Origin: Cytophagales bacterium | GTDB lineage: Bacteria; Bacteroidota; Bacteroidia; Cytophagales; Cyclobacteriaceae | Direction of reading: 5' to 3' | DNA length: 8,255 nt | Assembly (NCBI GenBank): GCA_003537495.1 | Contig: DPSB01000372.1 | Coordinates: forward strand, 1 to 8,255 | Shown: positions 1 to 6,521 of the stretch, piece by piece | Layout of the letters: each line of letters begins with the position of its first letter | Position numbering within the stretch: position 1 is the stretch's first letter | Position numbers and translations under genes: made by a program | The notes under the pieces: generated by a model | Seen by the model: the letters and a program-made list of their open reading frames with translations, nothing else | Told to the model about the DNA's origin: nothing | Databases searched by the model: none

Positions 1-1452
1 TATGAAGCCTTGGTAGATGTATTGTTGCAATTGGGTGAAACGGAGTTGGCCATGGGTTATCTGCAAAAAAATAACGAAGACAATTTGAAAGCCAAGTTCA
101 AAAATCTGGATGTGAAATTTGAGAATAGCGATAAGAGTAAGATTGTAGAACAAGAGCGTAACATGAAAGCGAAGTTGGATGGCATTGAACAGCAGATTTC
201 GAAAGAAAAGGCATTGCCTACTGATTTACAAAACAAAGAGAAACTAAAAGCCCTGGATGGCACCAAAACGATTGCCGAAGGTGATTACTTGAAGTTTGTG
301 AATCAGCAGGTAAATGTGCGACCGGAGCTTACCAAGTACTTTAATAATAGCGTACAGCCGGTAGAGTTCAGGCGCGAGAAGAAAAATATTCCGGAAGACA
401 TGGCTTTGCTCTCATACCTGCCAGGTGAAAACCAGCTTTACATTTTTGTAGCCACACGCGATACCGTTATTGCCAAGATTGTAAATGTAGGCCGTGAACA
501 ATTAGGTCGGAATGTAAGCGCTATGTTGAATGTAGCCCGCAACCAGATGGGCGCTTTTGGTAAACTGGATCTTTCGCAGGAAGAAAAATACAGACAAGAG
601 TTGGTGTACACGCAAAAACAAAAAGACAAACTGCTGGTGCCTTTTGAAGAAATGTACCAACACTTAATTGCTCCGGCTGCGGCAGAGATTGCCAACAAAA
701 AGCGATTGGGCATTATTGCCACCGGGGTGTTGAATTATATTCCATTCCAGATGTTGGGTAAAACCCTGGCTAATGGTGAGTTTAATTTACTCGCCAGTCA
801 ATTTGCAATTTTTTATGTAAGCTCAACCAATATTCTTCGGTTGGCCGATTCGGAAAGAAATATGAAGATTATTGCTTTTGGTAATCCGGATAAAACATTG
901 CCAAGTACCGAGCGCGAAGTGGCTGAGATTAAAAAATTATATCCGTCCTCTGCGGTGTTTCTGCACGATCAGGCTACAGAAGAAAAAGTAAAAACAGCTG
1001 GCGATGATTTTACAGTAATGCACTTTGCTACACACGGTAATTTAGATTATGAAGATTTTACCCAATCTTTTTTAACGATGGCTGGTGGTAAAGATATCGA
1101 TGGCGATGGTAAGCTTACACTGGAAGAACTGTGGGGCATGGAAGTAATGAATCACTTAGACATTGTGGTACTCTCAGCTTGCCAGACAGCCGTAACCAAA
1201 GGTTCATCCGAAAGTTCACCGGTAAGTCCGGCCAGTGGCTTTTTACAGAACGGTGTAAAGAGTGTGGTGGCAACTTTATGGAAAGTAGACGATGAAGCAA
1301 CCTCATTATTAATGACAGAGTTTTACAAAAACATGCGCACGATGGCCACGATCGATGCCCTGCGCGAAGCGCAGGTTACATTATCGCGCAATCCAAAATA
1401 CCAACATCCTTACTATTGGGCGGGTGCGATATTGCTGGGCGATTGGCGGTAG
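1..1452 (+). CDS. CHAT-domain (caspase-like) protein, C-terminal part, 5' truncated
   Basis: The reading frame is open from the first base, so the gene begins upstream; the TTG at 10 is not a credible start. About 483 codons are visible. The first ~20 residues (LLQLGETELAMGYLQKN) look like the end of a TPR-type helical repeat. A charged, probably coiled-coil stretch follows to about residue 80. From about residue 130 the sequence fits a CHAT domain: a beta-rich part (LLSYLPGENQLYIFVATRD), the GVLNYIPFQML segment, then the caspase-like dyad. The dyad His is in HFATHG (codon 1033-1035) and the Cys in LSACQTA (codon 1180-1182). The end, GAILLGDWR, is typical of the family. An EF-hand-like loop lies between His and Cys. 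CHAT proteins are known or predicted cysteine peptidases of the caspase/separase clan, often fused to TPRs as sensors. Substrate and localisation cannot be told here because the N-terminus is missing. The domain call is firm; the biological role is unknown. Confidence 0.9.
   Translation, partial: YEALVDVLLQLGETELAMGYLQKNNEDNLKAKFKNLDVKFENSDKSKIVEQERNMKAKLDGIEQQISKEKALPTDLQNKEKLKALDGTKTIAEGDYLKFVNQQVNVRPELTKYFNNSVQPVEFRREKKNIPEDMALLSYLPGENQLYIFVATRDTVIAKIVNVGREQLGRNVSAMLNVARNQMGAFGKLDLSQEEKYRQELVYTQKQKDKLLVPFEEMYQHLIAPAAAEIANKKRLGIIATGVLNYIPFQMLGKTLANGEFNLLASQFAIFYVSSTNILRLADSERNMKIIAFGNPDKTLPSTEREVAEIKKLYPSSAVFLHDQATEEKVKTAGDDFTVMHFATHGNLDYEDFTQSFLTMAGGKDIDGDGKLTLEELWGMEVMNHLDIVVLSACQTAVTKGSSESSPVSPASGFLQNGVKSVVATLWKVDDEATSLLMTEFYKNMRTMATIDALREAQVTLSRNPKYQHPYYWAGAILLGDWR
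1093..1128 (+). other. EF-hand-type Ca2+-binding loop motif inside the CHAT domain
   Basis: The translated 12 residues DIDGDGKLTLEE match the canonical EF-hand loop D-x-D-x-D-G-x-[ILV]-x-x-x-E at every defined position (1, 3, 5, 6, 8 and 12). The loop sits 20 codons after the catalytic His codon and 17 before the catalytic Cys codon. CHAT domains normally have a shorter G-x-L-T-x-x-E segment here, so part of the resemblance (GKLTLEE) is inherited from the family, and the D-x-D-x-D part is the addition. Calcium binding is an inference. Confidence 0.55.
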
Positions 1453-1461
1453 AATAAAGGC

Positions 1462-1482
1462 ATAAGCCATAGAGTTGCTTAT
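1462..1482 (+). terminator. Weak hairpin downstream of the CHAT gene
   Basis: ATAAGC (1462-1467) can pair with GCTTAT (1477-1482) across a 9-nt loop, followed by ATTTTAGG. The stem is short and AT-rich and the T-tract is poor. Its position 10 nt after the stop codon is its best support. The rest of the 1453-1585 gap also holds ACCAAT/ATTGGT arms (1543-1548 and 1557-1562), which could serve the facing lipoprotein gene equally weakly. Confidence 0.25.
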
Positions 1483-1585
1483 ATTTTAGGTGTGTGCGTA
1501 ATTTTTATCGGGATAAATTTGACACATGATACCAGAGAGAATACCAATTCATAGACATTGGTTAACTAAAATAACTGCGCCAACA

Positions 1586-2437
1586 TTAATACTCAATCTT
1601 AAAAATGCGATTGAGGTACAAAAGTTCACCACCAATATCTTCATTGCTGAACCGATCTATTTGAATAGTTCGATCTTTAGTGTCGTATTTAAACTCATAT
1701 TCTTTACCGGAAATAGCCTCTGCATATTGAACATCGTTTTTATAACTGGAGGTATAGGTGTAATCGCTGATAATATTTTCGTTGCCGATGGTTCCTTTAA
1801 GGTTAAGTAAAGCTGAATAGCCCAGTATGTTTTTATAGGGGTTTACGTGGGTATCGTACTCAATCAGGTTGATAACGATATTATATTCATCTTCAATATT
1901 TGTAAACATAAACTCAGCAACATCCTCAATCAGATTGCCGTTTTGAAATGTTAAAATACCTTCTTTCTGCCAATTGGGTGTATCATTGAAACTAAATGTT
2001 TGCTGGTATGCGATGGTTCCGTCTTCCTGATGTGTGTAGGTAATGAAATCGAGATCGCCCGTTAACTTATCATTGTTTTGATACTGCGTTAGTTTACCAT
2101 CGGTATAGGTGTACACGTGTTCGAACCTTATTACGCTGTTTTGGTAATGCTCTATTTTCGTTATCACATCTCCGGTATAGGTAAAAACTTTTTTCTGCGA
2201 TGGGTTGTAATAGATTTCCAGCAGTTTGGTACCATAGTATGTAAATTTTCCTTTCAATTCGCCTGCTGAGGAACCATCTGGATAAAGTTCGGATACTACC
2301 TGCGGCAAACCTAAAACATTGTTATCAGGATTAACATCCTCATCGCCTGAACAGGCATCGAGTAAAATCAGCCCGACAAAAGCCAGTATTAAAAAAAGTA
2401 CTTTACAAAAACGCTGTTTGTATAAGTTACCAGACAT
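1586..2437 (-). CDS. Surface-type lipoprotein with YD-like beta repeats
   Basis: This 283-aa protein starts with a lipoprotein signal peptide: basic n-region (KQRFCK), hydrophobic core at about residues 13-26, and lipobox LDAC with the lipidated cysteine at residue 29. The cysteine is followed by SGDEDVN, an acidic stretch like the lipoprotein export signal that sends Bacteroidota lipoproteins to the cell surface. The rest is rich in Tyr, Thr and Asn and carries irregular repeats of the form Y-T-Y-x-G-x-L/I-T, at about 84-99, 108-122, 131-146, 161-175 and 247-261. They resemble YD-type or DUF4595-like beta-hairpin repeats common in Bacteroidota lipoproteins; the family name is a guess. An outer-membrane, outward-facing location is inferred. 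It lies 100 bp downstream of aspS on the same strand and converges on the CHAT gene. The only near start is the ATG at 2437, and no Shine-Dalgarno is seen. Function is unknown. Confidence 0.85.
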   Translation of the reverse strand: MSGNLYKQRFCKVLFLILAFVGLILLDACSGDEDVNPDNNVLGLPQVVSELYPDGSSAGELKGKFTYYGTKLLEIYYNPSQKKVFTYTGDVITKIEHYQNSVIRFEHVYTYTDGKLTQYQNNDKLTGDLDFITYTHQEDGTIAYQQTFSFNDTPNWQKEGILTFQNGNLIEDVAEFMFTNIEDEYNIVINLIEYDTHVNPYKNILGYSALLNLKGTIGNENIISDYTYTSSYKNDVQYAEAISGKEYEFKYDTKDRTIQIDRFSNEDIGGELLYLNRIFKIEY

Positions 2438-2475
2438 AAAAAATTAGAATTTGGTAGGATGAATCAGTCAGCACC

Positions 2476-2511
2476 GAAGTCGTGGTAAAACCAGAACCTT
2501 TAGCCGACTTC
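2476..2511 (-). other. Inverted repeat between aspS and the lipoprotein gene
   Basis: GAAGTCG (2476-2482) and CGACTTC (2505-2511) form a 7-bp stem. A small hairpin TGGT-AAA-ACCA (2483-2493) stacks directly on its inner end. There is no T-tract on the aspS-transcript side, so it does not look like a standard intrinsic terminator. It could be a structured spacer, a processing site or chance. Confidence 0.3.
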
Positions 2512-2537
2512 CGGATTTTAGTTTATGATTGCAACAA

Positions 2538-4325
2538 TTACTTCTTCACTTCTTGCACGGCAATGCTCAACTCTTTTAATTGTTCATCCGAAATAGTGGA
2601 AGGGGTATCGATCATCATATCTCGGCCTGAATTGTTTTTAGGGAAAGCAATAAAGTCGCGAATGGAATCCGCACCACCAAACAATGAACACAACCGATCG
2701 AATCCAAAGGCAATACCACCGTGTGGCGGAGCGCCAAACTCGAATGCATCCATCAAAAAGCCAAACTGTTTTTTAGCTTCTTCATCGCTAAAGCCTAAAT
2801 GTGTAAACATAAGTTGCTGTGTAGCGCGATCGTGAATCCGGATGGAACCACCACCTACTTCGGTTCCGTTAATCACCATATCGTATGCATTGGCGCGCAC
2901 TGCACCGGGGTTGGTGTCTAACAACTGAATGTCCTGCGGCTTGGGCGAGGTGAACGGATGGTGCATGGCATGCCAGCGATTGGTTTCTTCATTCCATTCC
3001 AATAATGGAAAGTCGATTACCCATAAGGCTGCAAACTTATTTTTGTCGCGTAAGCCAAGTGCATCGCCCATCTTTAAGCGCAATTCATTCAATGCCTTTT
3101 GTGTCTTGGCAGTTTCGCCTGAGAGTACCAGTAATAAATCACCGGGTTGCGCATTGAATTTTTCGGCCCACTGTTTTAGATCTTCGCTTGAATAAAACTT
3201 ATCTACCGATGATTTGAAAGTGCCATCGGTTTTGTATTGCACATACACCAATCCTTTGGCACCAATCTGCGGGCGTTTTACAAACTCCGTAAGTTCGTCT
3301 AATTGCTTGCGGGTATATTCTGCACAACCTTTTGCACAAATACCTACTACAACTTCAGCAGAATCAAAAACACCGAAACCTTTTCTGCGTGCCAGGTCTG
3401 CTCCCCTCTCCTCCGGAGAGGGGCTGGGGGTGAGGTAAACGAACTTCATGTCGAAGCGAGTATCGGGTTTATCCGAGCCGTAGTATTTCATGGCATCGGC
3501 ATACGTCATGTGTGGTACCGATGGCATATCGATACCTTTTACAGTTTTGAATAGGTGCCGAACTAACCCTTCGAACGTATTGAGAATATCTTCCTGGGTG
3601 ATGAAGGCCATCTCGCAATCGATTTGCGTAAACTCTGGCTGGCGGTCGGCTCTTAGATCTTCATCGCGAAAGCATTTTACAATTTGATAGTAGCGATCAA
3701 ACCCAGAAACCATCAGCAATTGCTTAAAGGTTTGTGGCGATTGCGGCAATGCATAAAACTCACCGGGATTCATCCTCGATGGCACCACAAAATCGCGCGC
3801 ACCTTCGGGTGTTGATTTGATTAATACCGGAGTTTCTACCTCAATGAAGTTTAAACTATCTAAATAGATGCGTGTTTGCTGGGCTACTTTATGGCGCAAT
3901 TGTAAATTTTCGCGTACCGGATTTCTACGTAAGTCGAGGTAGCGGTATTTCATGCGCAGGTCATCGCCACCATCGGTATTATCTTCTATGGTGAAAGGCG
4001 GAACTTTTGAAGCGTTGAGTACTTCGAGCGAAGTAACTTTCACTTCAATATCACCTGTTGGCATCTTGTCATTTTTAGAAAGACGCTCTACTACCGTGCC
4101 TTGTACTTTCAGCACATATTCGCGGCCAAGTGTTCGTGCTATTGCGAGGGCTGCAGCATCGGTTTTACCTTCTTCCAGAAAAAGCTGGGTTATACCGTAG
4201 CGGTCGCGCAAGTCGATCCATAGCAGGCTGCCTTTATCGCGGGTACGTTGCACCCATCCCGTAAGGGTAACAGTTTTATTTACATCGTTTAGCCTAAGCT
4301 CGCCACAGGTATGAGTTCTTAACAT
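2538..4325 (-). CDS. aspS: Aspartate--tRNA ligase (AspRS), bacterial type, with in-frame repeat insertion
   Basis: This class IIb aminoacyl-tRNA synthetase activates Asp and charges tRNA-Asp in the cytoplasm. At 595 aa it has the usual bacterial length. The order is: N-terminal OB-fold anticodon-binding domain (about 1-105), catalytic core beginning near YRYLDLRR (127-134), QSPQ at 195-198, motif 2 ([14 protein letters not shown], 219-232), a GAD insertion domain (about 290-415), motif 3 ([10 protein letters not shown], 536-545), and the C-terminal signature [10 protein letters not shown]. Residue 31 is Lys, where E. coli has Leu and some nondiscriminating enzymes have His, so tRNA-Asn discrimination cannot be read from it. 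Residues about 299-309 ([10 protein letters not shown]) are unlike the family and come from a palindromic repeat within the gene. The start ATG at 4325 gives the expected N-terminus ([11 protein letters not shown]). The gene is divergent from the secreted-protein/tadA pair, and the lipoprotein gene follows it. Despite the insertion the frame and all catalytic motifs are intact. Confidence 0.98.
   Translation of the reverse strand: MLRTHTCGELRLNDVNKTVTLTGWVQRTRDKGSLLWIDLRDRYGITQLFLEEGKTDAAALAIARTLGREYVLKVQGTVVERLSKNDKMPTGDIEVKVTSLEVLNASKVPPFTIEDNTDGGDDLRMKYRYLDLRRNPVRENLQLRHKVAQQTRIYLDSLNFIEVETPVLIKSTPEGARDFVVPSRMNPGEFYALPQSPQTFKQLLMVSGFDRYYQIVKCFRDEDLRADRQPEFTQIDCEMAFITQEDILNTFEGLVRHLFKTVKGIDMPSVPHMTYADAMKYYGSDKPDTRFDMKFVYLTPSPSPEERGADLARRKGFGVFDSAEVVVGICAKGCAEYTRKQLDELTEFVKRPQIGAKGLVYVQYKTDGTFKSSVDKFYSSEDLKQWAEKFNAQPGDLLLVLSGETAKTQKALNELRLKMGDALGLRDKNKFAALWVIDFPLLEWNEETNRWHAMHHPFTSPKPQDIQLLDTNPGAVRANAYDMVINGTEVGGGSIRIHDRATQQLMFTHLGFSDEEAKKQFGFLMDAFEFGAPPHGGIAFGFDRLCSLFGGADSIRDFIAFPKNNSGRDMMIDTPSTISDEQLKELSIAVQEVKK
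3397..3436 (-). repeat. Palindromic dispersed-type repeat inserted in frame in aspS
   Basis: On the + strand, CCCCTCTCC (3403-3411) and GGAGAGGGG (3415-3423) form a 9-bp inverted repeat with a 3-nt spacer. A C-poor tail, CTGGGGGTGAGG (3424-3435), follows. In the coding direction this reads CCTCACCCCCAG then CCCCTCTCC, and translates to [12 protein letters not shown] recall this string as a widespread short repeat in Bacteroidota and some other genomes, where it yields TPSPSP-type peptides. AGGT occurs at 3394-3397 and 3433-3436, 39 bp (13 codons) apart, and may be a target duplication or chance. Judged against remembered AspRS sequences (FVELTxLAxxKGF), the net gain is about 10 codons. Local composition is very GC-rich compared with the rest of the gene. 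Confidence 0.8.
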
Positions 4326-4403
4326 GGTAATTCTTAAATTTGGGTGCGCAAATTAATAAAGGTTGCCCGTTATATAGAGTGCACACACCTTTTTCGTTAT
4401 AAA
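4326..4403. promoter_or_regulatory. Divergent intergenic region, aspS / secreted protein
   Basis: This gap must carry promoters for both directions. On the minus strand, TTAATTTG (4349-4356) matches seven of eight positions of the Bacteroidota -7 box TAnnTTTG and lies 24 nt before the aspS start. No clear -33 TTG box is seen at the expected spacing. For the + strand gene I see only AT-rich sequence (TTATATAG, TTATAAAA), with no confident box. The + frame is open back to a GTG at 4344, but that extension would add a polar stretch before the signal peptide. Confidence 0.3.
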
Positions 4404-4958
4404 ATGACTATGAAGAGATTCCTTGTTTTCCTGTCGATTGTTAGTCTGTTCGGTTTTTCACCTGATAAGTTGATTAAAACCAAAGTGGCTGATGGTATTA
4501 CTATTTCATTACCGGCCGAGCTTTCGCCCATGACCACGGACGATATAATTCAACGTTACCCTTCCGTACGGGCCCCGCTGGCCGCTTATACTGATTTAAA
4601 CCGTACCCTCGATTTTAGTGTGAATATCTCCGCTACCCAGTGGCCGGATGCCAACCTGGAGATGGCGCAGAAATTTTTCAAGGCCAGCATTCAAAGTTTT
4701 TACGACAGGGTGGATATTATTGATGAAGGCGTACACGAGGTGCATAAAAAGAAACTGATTTTTCTGGAATTTGAATCGCGTGTAAACGGGAACAAGATGG
4801 TGCTAGGTGAACAACAACCGGTGTATCGGTATACTTACATTCAGTATTTGGTGGAGCCGGGGCGAACACTGGTATTTTCTTTCAACTGCCCCAAAGCTTC
4901 TAAAGAAGACTGGCAAGAGAATGTACGTGCTATGATGAAGACGGTAAGGATTAAGTAG
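4404..4958 (+). CDS. Small secreted protein, possibly Mog1/PsbP/DcrB-like fold
   Basis: This is a protein of about 184 aa, not recognised by name. The N-terminus MTMKRFLVFLSIVSLFGFS is a short Sec signal peptide (basic, then about 13 hydrophobic residues), probably cleaved near FGFS-PDK. There is no lipobox Cys, so a periplasmic or secreted soluble protein is expected. The mature part alternates beta strands and helices: GITISLPAELSPMTTDDI, LDFSVNISATQW, a helix around MAQKFFKASIQSFYD, then a strand-rich half ending DWQENVRAMMKTVRI. This pattern recalls the Mog1/PsbP/DcrB alpha-beta sandwich, a low-confidence inference. ATG 4404 is preferred over the upstream GTG at 4344 because it puts the signal peptide at the terminus; ATG 4410 is equally possible. 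The tadA start follows 15 nt after the stop, so the two are probably cotranscribed. No catalytic motif is apparent. Confidence 0.8.
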   Translation: MTMKRFLVFLSIVSLFGFSPDKLIKTKVADGITISLPAELSPMTTDDIIQRYPSVRAPLAAYTDLNRTLDFSVNISATQWPDANLEMAQKFFKASIQSFYDRVDIIDEGVHEVHKKKLIFLEFESRVNGNKMVLGEQQPVYRYTYIQYLVEPGRTLVFSFNCPKASKEDWQENVRAMMKTVRIK

Positions 4959-4973
4959 GACATTTCATCATTC

Positions 4974-5420
4974 ATGTTGGATATTTATACAGACGACTAC
5001 TTCATGCGCGAAGCTTTGAAAGAAGCCCGCAAAGCATTTGATCTTGGCGAAGTGCCGGTAGGAGCAGTGGTGGTTTGTCAGAATAAAATTATTGCCCGGG
5101 CGCACAATCAAACTGAACAACTAACCGACTCAACTGCACATGCGGAGATGCTTGCGATTACCTCTGCCTTTAATTACCTCGGTTCGAAATACCTGAGCGA
5201 GTGTTCACTTTATGTTACGCTGGAACCTTGCGTGATGTGTGCTGGAGCATTACACTGGGCACAACTACAACAATTAGTGTTTGGCGCAAGCGATGTACAG
5301 CGTGGTTACTCATTGGTCAGTTCGCCCTTGCTGCATGCCCGCACAACTATAAAGCGGGGAGTTGGTGAGCAGGAGAGTAAAATTCTTTTACAGGAATTTT
5401 TTAAAAGACTTAGGGAGTGA
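4974..5420 (+). CDS. tadA: tRNA adenosine(34) deaminase TadA
   Basis: TadA deaminates adenosine to inosine at the wobble position of tRNA (classically tRNA-Arg ACG), using a zinc-activated water; it is cytosolic and usually essential. The 148-aa protein has the cytidine/deoxycytidylate deaminase fold. The zinc ligand and general acid motif is HAE (His56, Glu58). The second motif is EPCVMC (Cys86, Cys89), preceded by the strand SLYVTL. The N-terminal helix (YFMREALKEARKAFDLGEVPVGAVVV) and GALHWAQLQQLVFGASD are typical of TadA rather than of guanine or cytosine deaminases. The C-terminus is the usual basic helix (EFFKRLRE). Length is normal. The start ATG at 4974 is 15 nt downstream of the secreted-protein stop, suggesting one transcript. 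A hairpin terminator follows 10 nt after the TGA. Confidence 0.96.
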   Translation: MLDIYTDDYFMREALKEARKAFDLGEVPVGAVVVCQNKIIARAHNQTEQLTDSTAHAEMLAITSAFNYLGSKYLSECSLYVTLEPCVMCAGALHWAQLQQLVFGASDVQRGYSLVSSPLLHARTTIKRGVGEQESKILLQEFFKRLRE

Positions 5421-5429
5421 TAAAATAAA

Positions 5430-5455
5430 AAAAGCTACCGATTTAGGTAGCTTTT
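5430..5455. terminator. Bidirectional intrinsic terminator between tadA and the lysine-rich gene
   Basis: AAAAGCTACC (5430-5439) pairs perfectly with GGTAGCTTTT (5446-5455) around the 6-nt loop GATTTA. In the + direction the stem ends in TTTT, serving tadA. In the - direction the stem is followed by an uninterrupted T-run and then ATTTTA, serving the convergent gene that stops at 5479. The convergent placement and T-tracts on both sides support a shared terminator, stronger on the minus strand. Confidence 0.9.
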
Positions 5456-5478
5456 CCTTAAAGTTTAAGTCGCTTTGA

Positions 5479-5706
5479 TTAAGCTTCTTTAGCCTTTTTA
5501 GCTTTCGCCTTATCGTCCACTTTTTTGCCGTTTTTGTGTTCACCCATGATGATTACATCTTTGGTGGTTTCGTATTGCTTTGCGGCCTGCATCATGGCCA
5601 CATAGCTATCGCGAATCAAAATAGTACCTGATTTTGCGCCTTTGTTGCGTACTTCCAGCCAAAAACCGTCTTTTTTCTTCTTAGGTAATACAGGAGGTCT
5701 GCCCAT
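5479..5706 (-). CDS. Small lysine-rich basic protein, conserved-looking hypothetical
   Basis: This 75-aa protein has no named family that I can assign. It begins MGRPPVLPKKKKDGFWLEVRN: a Pro-rich start, a Lys4 run, then an aromatic beta-like segment. A central part (GTILIRDSYVAMMQAAKQYETT, then DVIIMGEHKNGKKV) could be two strands and a helix. It ends in a Lys/Ala tail (DDKAKAKKAKEA) like those of histone-H1-like or ribosome-associated proteins. Strong net positive charge suggests nucleic-acid binding, which is inference from composition only. No signal peptide or membrane segment is seen. Support for coding is that it is the longest frame in its stretch, starts with ATG, and is followed 24 nt later by a proper terminator. 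It is the last gene of the minus-strand block, with a 121-nt gap to its upstream neighbour that may hold its own promoter. The shift from ordered core to low-complexity tail occurs at about residue 60. Confidence 0.75.
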   Translation of the reverse strand: MGRPPVLPKKKKDGFWLEVRNKGAKSGTILIRDSYVAMMQAAKQYETTKDVIIMGEHKNGKKVDDKAKAKKAKEA

Positions 5707-5827
5707 GTTTTATTGTGTTTTGTTGATTTTTAAGCCAAAATGGCCTACTTGGTTAACCGCTGAACGCTGCGTTTGGTTCAACTGGCCGCGAAGATACCAA
5801 ATCGGGCCCAAATTTCCTTCTGAAACC

Positions 5828-6469
5828 TCAAAGCAGGTATGGCGGCACCGGTACGCCAGCCTTTAAAGCTGGGTCGGCTATAAGAGTTTTGCGTTCTAAT
5901 TTCAGCGGCTGCACTCCGGCCCAAACATTCAAATCATAATCTTCTGCATCGTCTTTAGGTGGCCCAACCCGCACCTTGGCTGAGGCTTCTTTAATTTCAA
6001 AACCCAACACCATCGTAGCTTTCCATTCACCTTCAGTTGGTTTGCGCACATCATCCCAACGGCCTGAGCACATTTTATTGGTGAATACTTCCAAAGCCAT
6101 GTATAATTCTTCCTTGTCGGAAATCAGTTCGGGTTCACTGAATAAAACCACCGAACGATAATTAACCGAATGATGAAAAGCAGAGCGCGCCAGAACCATG
6201 CCGTCAAGCAATGTAGCGCTTATGCATACCGGTAATTTTTTATGCTGCAATTCGCGCATGTAAAAACTGCCCACCGAGCCGTGGATGTAAACCTTGTTGC
6301 CGATCCTGCAAAAACCTGTTGGAATTTGAAACGGTTGTCCGTCCAGCGTAAATGCTACTGTACAAACAAGCGCTTCATCCAAAATGGAATAAACAGTTTC
6401 AGTATCATATACACCACGCTTTGGTAAACGTGTGATCTCAGTTTTGTCGGTGATGGGGAAGTTACTCAT
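5828..6469 (-). CDS. Pyridoxamine 5'-phosphate oxidase-family flavin-binding protein
   Basis: This 213-aa cytosolic protein belongs to the split-barrel flavoprotein group annotated as pyridoxamine 5'-phosphate oxidase family (Pyridox_ox_2 / COG3467 type), not to true PdxH. Visible marks are the N-terminal helix and first strands (VYSILDEALVCTVAFTLDG, 27-44), the flavin-side segment with IPTGF and YIHGSVGSFYMREL (49-74), and the family hallmark RSAFHHSVNYRSV (95-107). The C-terminal block (NVWAGVQPLKL then DPALKAGVPVPPYL) is also typical. Family members bind FMN or related cofactors; the substrate is usually unknown and I do not assign one. The ATG at 6469 gives the expected terminus (residues 1-20 lead into RGVYD). 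It lies 52 nt downstream of the MDR gene on the same strand, with a repeat fragment in between, so it may be part of that transcript. The PNPOx-like call is firm; a vitamin B6 role is not. Confidence 0.9.
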   Translation of the reverse strand: MSNFPITDKTEITRLPKRGVYDTETVYSILDEALVCTVAFTLDGQPFQIPTGFCRIGNKVYIHGSVGSFYMRELQHKKLPVCISATLLDGMVLARSAFHHSVNYRSVVLFSEPELISDKEELYMALEVFTNKMCSGRWDDVRKPTEGEWKATMVLGFEIKEASAKVRVGPPKDDAEDYDLNVWAGVQPLKLERKTLIADPALKAGVPVPPYLL

Positions 6470-6499
6470 GGTGTTTATCTTTTTCTATATTCTTTACAT

Positions 6500-6520
6500 G
6501 TCAGAATGAGCTTGTCGAAG
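6500..6520 (-). repeat. Short dispersed-type repeat (CTTCGACAAGCTCA family), one copy
   Basis: Read on the minus strand, the stretch starts CTTCGACAAGCTCATTCTGA and begins one base after the TAG stop of the MDR gene. I recall the core CTTCGACAAGCTCA followed by a TGAC-like end as a very common intergenic repeat in many Bacteroidota and other genomes, often in inverted pairs. Only one arm is present, so this would be a half element or remnant. Recognition is from memory and not from a second copy in the window. Confidence 0.6.
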
Positions 6521-6521
6521 T

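Noticed and set aside
10..12. TTG at 10 as the start of the CHAT gene
   Set aside because: The frame is open from base 1, and the TPR-like helix is already under way.
1526..1810. Plus-strand frame of 94 codons
   Set aside because: Antisense to the 3' end of the lipoprotein gene, with no initiation context or family resemblance.
2482..2835. Plus-strand frame of 117 codons
   Set aside because: It lies almost wholly antisense to the 3' end of aspS; no recognisable motifs.
3303..3554. Plus-strand frames across the repeat inside aspS
   Set aside because: Shadows of aspS; the GC-rich repeat is stop-free in several frames, which keeps them open.
4344..4403. GTG-started N-terminal extension of the secreted protein
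   Set aside because: It would place 20 polar and charged residues before a clear signal peptide; ATG 4404 or 4410 gives a normal secreted N-terminus.
5707..5827. Possible extra gene or small RNA in the 121-nt gap upstream of the lysine-rich gene
   Set aside because: Only minor hairpins (GCCA-AAA-TGGC) and a loose TTGGTT repeat are seen; no frame, promoter box or terminator is convincing.
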